NCBI RefSeq assembly: GCF_024170005.1
Contig: NZ_JALJXJ010000010.1
Coordinates: forward strand, 62,001 to 126,000
Source of the DNA: Azospirillum lipoferum
Lineage (GTDB): Bacteria; Pseudomonadota; Alphaproteobacteria; Azospirillales; Azospirillaceae
DNA length: 64,000 nt
Direction of reading: 5' to 3'
Every line of letters starts with the position of its first letter. The first letter of the stretch is position 1. Of this stretch, positions 44,604 to 52,800 are shown piece after piece. The notes under the pieces were generated by a model, which was not told where the DNA came from, searched no databases, and saw only the letters and a program-made list of their open reading frames with translations. A program made the translations under genes and the position numbers.

Positions 44604-45539
44604 ATGCAGTCCGAACCGGCCGTGTATCGCGTCGGCGATGCCGTCATCGTCAAGATTCCCGAACTGCCGCTCGAAGGAGTCGATCCAACCTACCTCTATC
44701 CGGACTTCGACCCCGCCGTCGGTCCCGAGATCGCCCGTGAATTCGGCGCCGGATCGGTGGACCAGCAGACGGGCATGCTCCGCCAGAGCATCCATACCTG
44801 GCTGGTCCGCACGCCGGACAGGGTCATCCTGGTCGATACCGCGACGGGAAACGACAAGGAGCGCCTGGCGATGCCGGTCCTGCACCGGCTCAACGAACCC
44901 TTTCTCGAGCGGTTGAAGGCGGCGCAGGTCGATCCGGAGGATGTCGATCTGGTGCTGTTCACCCACCTGCACGTCGATCATGTCGGGTGGAACACGCACA
45001 AGGTCGGCGATCAGTGGATTCCGACCTTCCCCAATGCGCGGTATGTCTTCTCCGCCCGCGGACATGACTATCTCGCGGCATTGTCCGCCGGCGACGGTTC
45101 CGACGCGGCGATCAGGGCGGAAGCCGGGCTGGGCGACATGGTCAAGACGCCGTTGGCCGGTGTCTACGAGGACAGCGTGCGCCCCGTCGTCGAAGCCGGG
45201 CTGGCGCGACAGATCATGGTCGACGAGTTGGAGGCGGTGGAGGGCTTTTCCTTCCTGCCGACCCCCGGCCACAGCATCGATCATGCCTGCATCCGCTTCA
45301 CGTCCCAGGGGGAACAGGCGCTGTTCTGGGGCGACGTGCTGCACCACCCGACGCAGATCGTCAGGCCCGATTGGAATTCGCTCTATTGCGAATTTCCTGA
45401 GGCTGCCCGGGCGTCCCGCCGATGGGCGCTGAACCACGCGGCGGAGACCGGGATCCTGGTCTTCACCAGCCATTTCGGCGAATCCTCCGCCGGCCGCGTC
45501 GGGCGCGACGGCGACCGGTTCACTTGGCAATTCGCCTGA
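44604..45539 (+). CDS. Metallo-beta-lactamase-fold hydrolase
   Basis: A 311-residue MBL-fold enzyme. The metal-binding motif HLHVDHVGWN (about residue 117), PTPGHSIDHACI (His ligand), FWGDVLHH (bridging Asp) and FTSHFGES (final His) give the dinuclear zinc site. The layout resembles lactonases and N-acyl-homoserine-lactonase-like proteins. It may open a lactone or hydrolyse an ester. The AGGA site and 14-base spacing to the next hydrolase indicate one transcript under the divergent LysR. Confidence 0.88.
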   Translation: MQSEPAVYRVGDAVIVKIPELPLEGVDPTYLYPDFDPAVGPEIAREFGAGSVDQQTGMLRQSIHTWLVRTPDRVILVDTATGNDKERLAMPVLHRLNEPFLERLKAAQVDPEDVDLVLFTHLHVDHVGWNTHKVGDQWIPTFPNARYVFSARGHDYLAALSAGDGSDAAIRAEAGLGDMVKTPLAGVYEDSVRPVVEAGLARQIMVDELEAVEGFSFLPTPGHSIDHACIRFTSQGEQALFWGDVLHHPTQIVRPDWNSLYCEFPEAARASRRWALNHAAETGILVFTSHFGESSAGRVGRDGDRFTWQFA

Positions 45540-45553
45540 GCTAAGGAGCGAGC

Positions 45554-46546
45554 ATGTTGCAGACAGACCATTCGCCGAACCGCCGGATCGAGTGCGAGCG
45601 GGTGTTGATCCCGAGCGATACGGACGGCGTGACGCTTCAACTGATCAACAAGCGTCCGGCCGATGCGGTGGAGTATTCCGCCGAACGCACGCTGGTCATG
45701 ATCCACGGCGCGACCTTTCCGTCGGAGAGCCTGTTCGACGTGCCGGTCGCCGGCGCCTCGTTCATGGATGTTCTGGCCCGCCAGGGCTATGACGTCTGGG
45801 CCGTGGACGTCCGCGGCTATGGCGGTTCGACGCGACTGCCCGAGATGTCGCAGTCGCCCGAAGACAATCCGCCGCTGAGCCCGGCCCGGACGGCGGTCCG
45901 CGATCTCGCGGCGGCGGTCGATTACGTCCGGCAGAAGCGCGGTGTCGAGCGGGTGAACCTGCTCGGCATGTCCTGGGGAGCGACCGCTGTCGGAACGCTG
46001 GCCGCCGAAGCCGGCGACCGGTTCGGAAAGCTGATCCTGGTCACGCCCCTCTGGCTGTCGGGAACGCCCCTGCGGTTCGATTCCGGCGGGCCGATCGGCG
46101 CCTACCGTATCGTCGACCCGCAGGCTTTCGAAGCCGCCTGGCGCGGTGCGGCACCGGAGCAGGAGAGGGCGGGGCTGATTCCGGAGGGCTGGTTCGACGC
46201 CTGGGCCGAGGTGACGCTGGCCACCGACCCCGCTTCGCCCACCGCGGGGACGATCCGTGCGCCCTCCGGTGCCGTGCAGGACGTCCGGCAGCACTGGACC
46301 GCCGGCAATCCCCTCTACGATCCGTCGGTGATCGCCAATCCCGTCCTGCTGGTCTGCGCCGAATGGGATGTCGATGTGCGGTTCGACATGGCGCAGGATC
46401 TGTTCACCCGCCTTACCGGTGCGCGGTACAAGCGGCTGGTGGAGGTCGGTCAGGCGACTCACATGGTGCTGATGGAAAAGAACCGCGGACAGGCGTTCGA
46501 CGCGGTCATCCGCTTCCTGGACGAACAGGCCGAACCCGCCGCCTGA
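45554..46546 (+). CDS. Alpha/beta hydrolase
   Basis: A 330-residue cytoplasmic alpha/beta hydrolase without a signal peptide. IHGATFPSES gives the oxyanion region, VDVRGYGGS follows, and GMSWGATAVGTLA holds the nucleophile Ser. Acid and His are probably in CAEWDVDV and GQATHMVL. It may be an esterase, amidase or C-C hydrolase; the substrate cannot be read. It ends the two-hydrolase operon and is followed by a hairpin terminator. Confidence 0.87.
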   Translation: MLQTDHSPNRRIECERVLIPSDTDGVTLQLINKRPADAVEYSAERTLVMIHGATFPSESLFDVPVAGASFMDVLARQGYDVWAVDVRGYGGSTRLPEMSQSPEDNPPLSPARTAVRDLAAAVDYVRQKRGVERVNLLGMSWGATAVGTLAAEAGDRFGKLILVTPLWLSGTPLRFDSGGPIGAYRIVDPQAFEAAWRGAAPEQERAGLIPEGWFDAWAEVTLATDPASPTAGTIRAPSGAVQDVRQHWTAGNPLYDPSVIANPVLLVCAEWDVDVRFDMAQDLFTRLTGARYKRLVEVGQATHMVLMEKNRGQAFDAVIRFLDEQAEPAA

Positions 46547-46580
46547 GCGCAGGCAAGCCGTTCATCGATCAAGGTGCTTT

Positions 46581-46615
46581 GAGGGCCGCCTCGCTCCCTG
46601 GCGGGGGCGGCCCTC
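46581..46615 (+). terminator. Hairpin terminator after alpha/beta hydrolase gene
   Basis: A 10-bp stem, GAGGGCCGCC (46581-46590) and GGCGGCCCTC (46606-46615), with a 15-base loop, 34 bases after the hydrolase stop. There is no T-run, so it is a moderate candidate. Confidence 0.5.
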
Positions 46616-46638
46616 GTTGCCGTCAACCGGATGATTAA

Positions 46639-46677
46639 AAAATGGATCCGGAAAATGGATCCGGAAAATGGATCCGG
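46639..46677. repeat. Three perfect tandem copies of a 13-bp unit
   Basis: AAAATGGATCCGG occurs three times head to tail without mismatches (46639-46651, 46652-46664, 46665-46677) in the gap between the hydrolase and the MFS gene. It is noncoding. It could be slippage-generated or a binding array; the position is 60 bases before the GntR-type motif. Confidence 0.8.
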
Positions 46678-46737
46678 CCGTCCCGCCGGCCGGCGCTTGA
46701 CTACCGGGAAATTACTGATAGTCTAATGAACGGCGAC

Positions 46738-46747
46738 TGACATATCA
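46738..46747. promoter_or_regulatory. Candidate GntR operator 1
   Basis: TGACATATCA, the reverse complement of the motif at 49000-49009 and 54185-54194. It lies 46 bases before the MFS transporter start. Confidence 0.6.
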
Positions 46748-46792
46748 GAACTCACTCAGTCGTCCATCCAGAAAATCTGCGGGAGGAAACTG

Positions 46793-48127
46793 ATGAGGAA
46801 CAGGATTCCCTATCGGTGGGTCGTGGCGATCGTGCTCTTCGTCGCCTACAGCATTCAATATCTCGACCGGGTGAAGTCGAGCGTCCTCACCCCGGCGATC
46901 GCCCAGGACATCGGCCTGACGACGGCCGACATCGGGACCGGCGCCTTTCTCATGCTGCTGTTCTATGGGCCGGCACAATATATCTCGGGCCTGCTCACCG
47001 ACCGCTTCGGCGCCAAGAAGATCCTGCTGTTCTCAGTGGTCGCGTGGTCGGTGATGACGGCGTGGATGGGGATGATCCAGTCCCGCGACGAGTATCTGCT
47101 GCGCATGGCGATGTTCGGCTTTCTCGTCGGCACCGAGTATGTGCCCTCCGCCCGCATCCTGATGCGCTGGTTCAACAAGCAGGGGCGCGCACGGGCACAG
47201 GCCCTGCTGTCCTGGGCCTGGATTCTGACGCCCGCCTGGGCCAGCGTCTTCGCCACCCATCTGGCGCAGGTGTCGGGCGATTGGCGGCTGGTCTTCTACG
47301 TCACCGCCGCCTGCGGCGTCCTGCCGCTGGCTCTGATCGGTCTGATGGTTTTCGACCGGCCGGAGCAATATCCCAAGATAACACCGGACGAACTCGACCA
47401 TGCCTACCGCGATGAGATCGAGGAGGGGGTGATCAAGAAGGGCGAGTATGGCGACGCCCGGAATACGATCCTTCGCAGCAACGCGATCACGTTCGTCCAG
47501 TTCTTCCGCAATCCCAGCTATGTCGCGGTGGTCTTCGTCGACATCGTGATGCAGGTGACCCTCTACGGCGCCCTGACCTGGATTCCGCTGTACCTGTCCG
47601 ACGTGTTCCACTTCAAGCTTCAGACGATGGGGTGGTGGAGTTCCCTCTATTTTCTGGCCGGCGCGGTCGGCAGCTTCACCTCCTCCTATCTGTCGGATCG
47701 CGTGTTCCACGGCAACCGCCGCATCATGATCATGACCTGCTTCATCGGTCTGGCGCCCTTCGTCTTCCTGCTGGCGACCTTGCAGACCGCCGATCCGGTT
47801 CTGCTGGCGGTCGCGCTGTGCGGCATGGGATTTTTCGGGAACATGGCATGGGGGCCCTTTCTGGCCGTGCCGGCGGAAATCTTCACCCCTGAGGTCTACG
47901 GCAAGGCGATGGGGTTCGTGAACGGTGCCGGATACTTCGTCGCCGCATTCAGCGCGAAGATCTTCGGCGCCCTGGTGGTGGTGACGGCCGCGGGCAAGGA
48001 TTACTCGAACGGTTGGTACTTCATCGGGGTCTGCGTCCTGCTCGGCATCGTCGCCGCCAGCTTCATCCGTCCCCGGCTGCAACGGGAAGGAGGGATCCAA
48101 GGGCGGCCGGCTCCTGCGCGCGCCTGA
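46793..48127 (+). CDS. MFS transporter, anion:cation symporter type
   Basis: A 444-residue major facilitator protein with about twelve hydrophobic segments. The N-terminal FVAYSIQYLDRVKSSVLTPA and LLTDRFGAKKILLFSVVAWS (loop 2-3 DRFGAKK motif) are typical of the ACS family, which imports organic acids such as glucarate, phthalate or hydroxyphenylacetate. The central cytoplasmic loop (about residues 195-235) is highly charged. A GGGAGGAAA site precedes the ATG. The upstream GntR-type motif suggests control by the regulator encoded at 48232, with induction by the transported acid. Confidence 0.9.
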   Translation: MRNRIPYRWVVAIVLFVAYSIQYLDRVKSSVLTPAIAQDIGLTTADIGTGAFLMLLFYGPAQYISGLLTDRFGAKKILLFSVVAWSVMTAWMGMIQSRDEYLLRMAMFGFLVGTEYVPSARILMRWFNKQGRARAQALLSWAWILTPAWASVFATHLAQVSGDWRLVFYVTAACGVLPLALIGLMVFDRPEQYPKITPDELDHAYRDEIEEGVIKKGEYGDARNTILRSNAITFVQFFRNPSYVAVVFVDIVMQVTLYGALTWIPLYLSDVFHFKLQTMGWWSSLYFLAGAVGSFTSSYLSDRVFHGNRRIMIMTCFIGLAPFVFLLATLQTADPVLLAVALCGMGFFGNMAWGPFLAVPAEIFTPEVYGKAMGFVNGAGYFVAAFSAKIFGALVVVTAAGKDYSNGWYFIGVCVLLGIVAASFIRPRLQREGGIQGRPAPARA

Positions 48128-48178
48128 CGGCGGGTTGTCCATACCGCCTCATATTCTCCTGTACGAGGCGGCACTTGT

Positions 48179-48208
48179 GGCCGAGCGGTCGCCGCTCGGC
48201 CATTTTTC
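48179..48208. terminator. Strong intrinsic terminator between convergent genes
   Basis: A perfect 10-bp stem, GGCCGAGCGG (48179-48188) and CCGCTCGGCC (48192-48201), with loop TCG, followed by ATTTTT on the + strand. It ends the MFS transcript and lies just beyond the convergent GntR gene. Confidence 0.9.
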
Positions 48209-48231
48209 ATGAGTTGGGGTCGGAGCCCGGC

Positions 48232-48954
48232 TCAGAAATCGCGCGACAGGGCGCGGCGCGTCAGCCGGTCGAGAAAATCGATGAAGCCCTGCGTCGCTTC
48301 GACGGCGCGCTCTTCCGACGATTCCGCGATGGCGGTCAGGATCTTGGCGTGCAGGTCGGCGGCTTCCGTGAAGCTGTCGGTATCCTCGATGTAGGCGTAC
48401 CAGAAGCGCCGCGAGAGCGCCAGGACACCCCTTGCGGTTTGCGCCAGCATGCCGTTGTGGGCAGCCGCGGTGCGGATTTCATGGATGGCGCGGTTCGTCG
48501 TGAGATAGAGAGAACGGTTTCCGGTTGCCGCCGCCTGCCGGATGACCGCGGCCAGCCGCAGCATCTCCGACCGTTCCGCTTTGGTGGCGCGCCGGATCGC
48601 CAGCCGGGACATCAGCAGTTCCAGCGGCAGGCGGACCTCCAGCAGTTCCAGCTGCTTCATGACGTCCACCGGGGTCACCAGCGCGCCGCGGCGCGGGTGA
48701 ATCTCGATGAAGCCTTCGAGCTTCAGCCGTTGCAGCGCCTCGCGGATCGGCGTGCGTCCGCATCCCAGCTCGTCGGCGAGCCGGTTCTCCGAAATCATCG
48801 ATCCCGGAGGCAGCGCCCGCGTGACGATCATCTCCTCGATCCGCAGATACGCCGTTTCGGCGATCGACGCCGCTTCCTGATCCACCTTGATCTCGTCCCC
48901 CATCAGGCTCTCCGTCTCCCGGTTCCGCACGGCAATCCCGCACGACGATTCCAC
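48232..48954 (-). CDS. GntR-family regulator (FCD subgroup)
   Basis: A 240-residue GntR regulator. The winged helix is MISENRLADELGCGRTPIRE followed by ALQRLKLEGFIEIHPRRGAL. A helical FCD domain follows, with metal-site candidates in LTTNRAIHEIRTAAAHNGML. FCD regulators typically sense carboxylic acids. Its own upstream region, shared with the divergent enoyl-CoA hydratase gene, contains TGATATGTCA, and the same motif sits before the MFS and FAD-oxidoreductase genes. These are its inferred operators. An alternative start at codon 18 (48903) is possible. Confidence 0.9.
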   Translation of the reverse strand: MESSCGIAVRNRETESLMGDEIKVDQEAASIAETAYLRIEEMIVTRALPPGSMISENRLADELGCGRTPIREALQRLKLEGFIEIHPRRGALVTPVDVMKQLELLEVRLPLELLMSRLAIRRATKAERSEMLRLAAVIRQAAATGNRSLYLTTNRAIHEIRTAAAHNGMLAQTARGVLALSRRFWYAYIEDTDSFTEAADLHAKILTAIAESSEERAVEATQGFIDFLDRLTRRALSRDF

Positions 48955-48999
48955 GCTGGCTCACTCTGCCGATCCAGCTTGACAATATTGCGCCCCATC

Positions 49000-49009
49000 T
49001 GATATGTCA
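49000..49009. promoter_or_regulatory. Candidate GntR operator 2
   Basis: TGATATGTCA lies in the gap between the divergent GntR gene and the enoyl-CoA hydratase gene, 96 bases before the hydratase start used here. A nearby TTGACAATATTG (about 48979-48990) could be part of a promoter. Confidence 0.6.
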
Positions 49010-49105
49010 CATGCATACTAACTGAGCATCAATTGGCGTTGCCCCAGGATCATCAGCTTCGATCGCCGGGCCGCCGTGACCTCTCTCCAGCAATACGGAC
49101 ATCCC

Positions 49106-49849
49106 ATGATCGGATTCGAAAAGACGGGGCGCGTCTGCGTCATCACGCTCGACCGGCCGAAGCGGCGCAATGCGCTGGGCGAGGAGGTCATGAAGGGGCT
49201 TGCCGCCGCGCTGCGGGCGGCGGAGCAGGACCCCGAGGTCGGGGCCGTCGTCCTGACCGGGGCGCCTCCGGCCTTCTGCGCCGGCAGCGACCTGAAGGAA
49301 CTCGGCGGCCAGACGATCGCCGCCATGTGCGGGCACGAGGCGGAAACGGCGGCCATCGCCCGGACCATCGCCTATATGTCGAAGCCGGTCGTCGCCGCAG
49401 TGGAAGGCTATGCGCTGGGCGGCGGGTTCATTCTGGCGGTGTGCTGCGACGTCGTCGTCACCGCGCGGGGAACCCGCTGGCACCTGCCGGAGGTGCAGAA
49501 CGGCTGGCTGCCGCCCTGGGGGCTGCAGGCCCTGGTCGCCCGCGTCGGCGGGGTCAAGGCGCGTCTGCTCACCTGGGGGGCCGAGCCGATCCCTGGTGAC
49601 GAGGCGCTGAGGCTGGGCGTTGCCGACTATGCGGCCGAGGACGGCGCCGCTCTCGACCGTGCCAAGGCGCTGGCGACGGCGTTGGCCGCACTTCCCGCCA
49701 ATGCGGTGGCGACCACCAAGCGCTTCTTCGAGGCATTCGCCGCAGCGGACGCGGAGCGCGCCGACATGCAGGCGTCGCGCCTGTTCGCCGAGGATTGCCT
49801 CTCTCCCGCCGCCCGCGCCACCTTCGACCGCTTCACGGTGAAGTCATGA
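49106..49849 (+). CDS. Enoyl-CoA hydratase/isomerase-family protein
   Basis: A 247-residue crotonase-fold protein. VCVITLDRPKRRNALGEEV at the N terminus, the oxyanion-hole segments PPAFCAGSDLKEL and VEGYALGGGFILAVCCDVVV, and a C-terminal trimerisation region are present. The position of the first catalytic Glu in classical hydratases appears to be occupied by LPEVQNGW-type sequence, so the exact reaction (hydratase, isomerase or lyase) is open. It acts on a CoA thioester in the cytoplasm. The stop overlaps the next start as ATGA, so translation is coupled. An upstream GTG (49076) is a weaker start. Confidence 0.87.
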   Translation: MIGFEKTGRVCVITLDRPKRRNALGEEVMKGLAAALRAAEQDPEVGAVVLTGAPPAFCAGSDLKELGGQTIAAMCGHEAETAAIARTIAYMSKPVVAAVEGYALGGGFILAVCCDVVVTARGTRWHLPEVQNGWLPPWGLQALVARVGGVKARLLTWGAEPIPGDEALRLGVADYAAEDGAALDRAKALATALAALPANAVATTKRFFEAFAAADAERADMQASRLFAEDCLSPAARATFDRFTVKS

Positions 49850-51411
49850 GCAAGATCATCGATGTTGCGGAGGCCGTCGGCGGGATCGCCGACGGCGCCA
49901 CGGTCGCCTCGGTCGGGGTGATCGGCTGGGTTACGCCCGACAAGGTGCTGAAGGCGCTCGGCGACCGCTTCCGCGCCACCGGATATCCGCGGAACCTGAC
50001 CTTCTATTTTCCGGTGGGAACCGGTGATGCCCAGGGCATCAGGGGCATGGACCATGTCGCCCAGGAAGGGCTGATGAAGCGGATCATCGCCGGATCCTAC
50101 ATCAATCCGCTCGATCCCAGGACCAACCGGCGCCCGGAGCTGATGCGCCTGATCCGCGAGAACCGCGTCGAGGCCTATTCCTGGCCGATCGGCGCATCGA
50201 TGCATTGGCTGCGCGAGGTGGCCCGCAAAGGGCCCGGCTATCTGACCCAGGTCGGGCTCGGCACCTACATCGATCCGGCGCATGGCGGCGGCCGGTTCAC
50301 CGCCAGGGCGACCGAGGAACTGGTCAGGAAGGTGGAGTTCGACGGCAAGCCCTATCTCTATTATCCCAGCTGGCCGATCGACGTGGCGATCGTCAGGGCG
50401 TCGACCGCCGACGAGCACGGCAACCTGTCCTTCGAGGACGAGCCGCTGGTCTCCTCGAACATCGGCCTCGTGCTCGCCGCCAAGGCCAGCGGCGGCCGGG
50501 TGATCGCCCAGGTCCGGCGGGTGACGGGGTCGGGGGAACGGCCGGCCTCCATGGTGACGATCCCCGGCATGTTCGTCGATGCGGTGGTGGTCGATCCGGA
50601 CATGATGATGTCCACCGGCATACCGTTCGACCCCGCCTATTTCAGCGGGCAGCGATCCCCGTTGTCGGCGTTGCCTAAGCCGCCCCAGAGCCCGGACAAG
50701 GTGATCGCCGCCCGGGCCGCGCGCGAGGTCGCCAAGCGCCAGCTGTCGATCTTCGGCTTCGGCGCCGCCGCCGATATTCCGCTGGTGATGGCCGAGCAGG
50801 GGCTGTTCGACGACGGCGCCCTTGCCGACTACTGGTTCACGACGGAGCATGGCTCCTACGGCGGCGTGGTCATGTCGGGCTGGCAGTTTTCCGCCAACAT
50901 CAACCCGGATGCCATCCTCGACGGAATCTACCAGTTCGACGCGATCGACGGCGGCCTCTGCGAGTTCGCCGCCCTGGCCTTCGCGCAATTCGACAGCCAC
51001 GGTTCGGTCAATGTCAGCCGGTTCGGCGCGGCTAACCCCGGCGCCGGCGGGTTCATCGACATCGCCCAGAATGCCAAGCGTCTGGTCTTCACCGGCACCT
51101 TCACCACCGGCGGCCTCGATATCGCGATTGCCGACGGCCGTCTCGACATCCGGCAGGACGGCAAGATCTCGAAGTTCGTCCGCGATGCCGAAAGCGTGAC
51201 CTATCGCGTCCTCGACGGCGTTCGCTACAGGGACCAGTCGGCACTCCTGGTGACCGAGCGCGCGGTCTTCCAGGTGACGTCCGACGGGCTGGTGCTCAGC
51301 GAGATCGCGCCGGGCGTCGATGTCCGCCGGCATGTGCTGGAGCGGATGGAGTATCAGCCCATCCAGATCCTCGACCCGCTGCCGGTCATGGACGCGGCCC
51401 TGTTTCGCTGA
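49846..51411 (+). CDS. Acyl-CoA:acetate-type CoA-transferase, fused A and B subunits
   Basis: A 521-residue family I CoA-transferase in which the alpha-like half (about residues 1-260) and beta-like half (about 290-521) are one chain. The catalytic Glu is probably E334 in FTTEHGSYGGV. ASVGVIGWVTPDK, ANINPDAI and GGFIDIAQNAKRLVF are family segments. It transfers CoA between short or aromatic acids and resembles propionate/3-oxoacid CoA-transferases. Overlapping the enoyl-CoA hydratase gene by four bases, it would activate the acid substrate of this module. Confidence 0.88.
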   Translation: MSKIIDVAEAVGGIADGATVASVGVIGWVTPDKVLKALGDRFRATGYPRNLTFYFPVGTGDAQGIRGMDHVAQEGLMKRIIAGSYINPLDPRTNRRPELMRLIRENRVEAYSWPIGASMHWLREVARKGPGYLTQVGLGTYIDPAHGGGRFTARATEELVRKVEFDGKPYLYYPSWPIDVAIVRASTADEHGNLSFEDEPLVSSNIGLVLAAKASGGRVIAQVRRVTGSGERPASMVTIPGMFVDAVVVDPDMMMSTGIPFDPAYFSGQRSPLSALPKPPQSPDKVIAARAAREVAKRQLSIFGFGAAADIPLVMAEQGLFDDGALADYWFTTEHGSYGGVVMSGWQFSANINPDAILDGIYQFDAIDGGLCEFAALAFAQFDSHGSVNVSRFGAANPGAGGFIDIAQNAKRLVFTGTFTTGGLDIAIADGRLDIRQDGKISKFVRDAESVTYRVLDGVRYRDQSALLVTERAVFQVTSDGLVLSEIAPGVDVRRHVLERMEYQPIQILDPLPVMDAALFR

Positions 51412-51542
51412 GCAAAGCCGCTGAGACGACCGGATGTCACCGCAACCGGCGGCCATACCGGCCGCCGGCTGCGGCTTGCCGACCGTCGGCTCCGCTGGTT
51501 TGCCCGTCTTTTCAAACAATCAAAAGAATGGGGTGGGAAACG

Positions 51543-52757
51543 ATGCAGAGAAAGGCACTCTCTTGCTTGGCGGCGACCCTATGCATGGTCTCCGCCATGG
51601 CCCGGGGCGAGGTCGCCGGTGTGCGGATCGGCGTCCTCAACGACCAGTCCGGCATCTATGCCGACATGGGCGGAAAGGGAAGCATCGAAGCGGCCCGGTT
51701 GGCGGTCGAGGATTTCACCGCGGCGAGCGCGGGCGCGAACAAGGGTATGAAGATCGAGATCATCAGCGCCGACCATCAGAACAAGGCGGATATCGGCTCG
51801 GCGATCGCCCGCGAATGGTACGATCAGAAGGGCGTGGATCTCATCGTCGACATTCCCAATTCCAGTGTCGCCCTGGCGGTTCAGGCGGTGGCCCAGGACA
51901 AGGGCAAGCTTGCCATCTTCTCCGGGGCCTCCTCTTCCGACCTGACCAATGCCAAATGCTCCCCGAACAGTTTTGCCTGGACCTATGACACCTATGGCCT
52001 CGCCAAAGGAACGGCGGGCGCCCTGACCAGGGGGGCGGAGGACAGCTGGTTCTTCGTGACCGCCGACTATGCCTTCGGTCAGGCGCTGGAACGGGACGCC
52101 GCGGCGGTCGTCACAGCCGGAAAAGGGAAGGTGATCGGCTCGGTCCGCGCCCCACTGGATACCCCCGACTATTCCTCGTTTCTGCTGAAGGCCCAGGGGT
52201 CGGGCGCCAAATACATCGGACTGGCCAATGCCGGTGGCGACACCATCACCTCGATCAAGCAGGCCGGGGAGTTCGGCCTGACCGATGGGGGGCAGACGCT
52301 GGCCGGGCTTGTCGTCTACCTGACCGACGTGCATGCGCTGGGGCTGAGCACGGCACGCGGCCTGCTGCTGACGGCATCCTTCTACTGGGATCTGAACGAC
52401 GAGACCCGGGCATGGTCGAAGCGCTTCCATGAGCGGACCAACAGGATGCCGACGATGGTGCAGGCCGGCGTCTACAGCGGGGTCCTGCATTATTTGAAAG
52501 CGGTGTCGGCGGCCGGCACCACCGATGCGATGACGGTTGCCGGACAGATGCGCAAGACCCCGGTCAAGGACATGATGACCGACAACGCCGTGCTGCGGGA
52601 GGACGGCAAGCTGGCGCGCGACATGTACCTGTTCCAGGTCAAATCGCCCGCCGACTCCAAAGCGCCATGGGACTATTACAAGCTGGTCCGCCGGATCCCC
52701 GCCGGCGAAGTCGTCCGTCCGCTCTCCGAAAGCCAGTGCCCTCTGGTCAGGAAATGA
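51543..52757 (+). CDS. Branched-chain-amino-acid-type ABC binding protein (no permease nearby)
   Basis: A 404-residue periplasmic binding protein of the LivJ-like family 6, with signal segment ALSCLAATLCMVSAMARGEV. VRIGVLNDQSGIYADMGGKG, VDLIVDIPNSSVALAVQ and WFFVTADYAFGQAL are typical. Relatives bind aromatic acids as often as amino acids. No LIV-type permease or ATPase is encoded nearby, so it either uses a distant transporter or serves as a sensor partner. It probably belongs to the preceding CoA-ester operon. The start at 51543 is preferred over an ATG five codons earlier. Confidence 0.87.
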   Translation: MQRKALSCLAATLCMVSAMARGEVAGVRIGVLNDQSGIYADMGGKGSIEAARLAVEDFTAASAGANKGMKIEIISADHQNKADIGSAIAREWYDQKGVDLIVDIPNSSVALAVQAVAQDKGKLAIFSGASSSDLTNAKCSPNSFAWTYDTYGLAKGTAGALTRGAEDSWFFVTADYAFGQALERDAAAVVTAGKGKVIGSVRAPLDTPDYSSFLLKAQGSGAKYIGLANAGGDTITSIKQAGEFGLTDGGQTLAGLVVYLTDVHALGLSTARGLLLTASFYWDLNDETRAWSKRFHERTNRMPTMVQAGVYSGVLHYLKAVSAAGTTDAMTVAGQMRKTPVKDMMTDNAVLREDGKLARDMYLFQVKSPADSKAPWDYYKLVRRIPAGEVVRPLSESQCPLVRK

Positions 52758-52769
52758 GCGGGAAGGAGG

Positions 52770-52787
52770 GGAGGCCGCAGGGCCTCC
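52770..52787. terminator. Hairpin between convergent genes
   Basis: A 7-bp stem, GGAGGCC (52770-52776) and GGCCTCC (52781-52787), with loop GCAG, lies between the binding-protein gene and the convergent FAD-oxidoreductase gene. Candidate bidirectional terminator. Confidence 0.6.
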
Positions 52788-52800
52788 GCTCCCTCTTCCC

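Noticed and set aside
43560..45530. A single 656-codon - strand gene
   Set aside because: Only the part from about 44528 down is a LysR protein; the upstream portion is the mirror of the metallo-hydrolase gene.
46639..46677. A CRISPR array
   Set aside because: The repeats are only 13 bp and directly tandem without spacers, and no cas genes are present.
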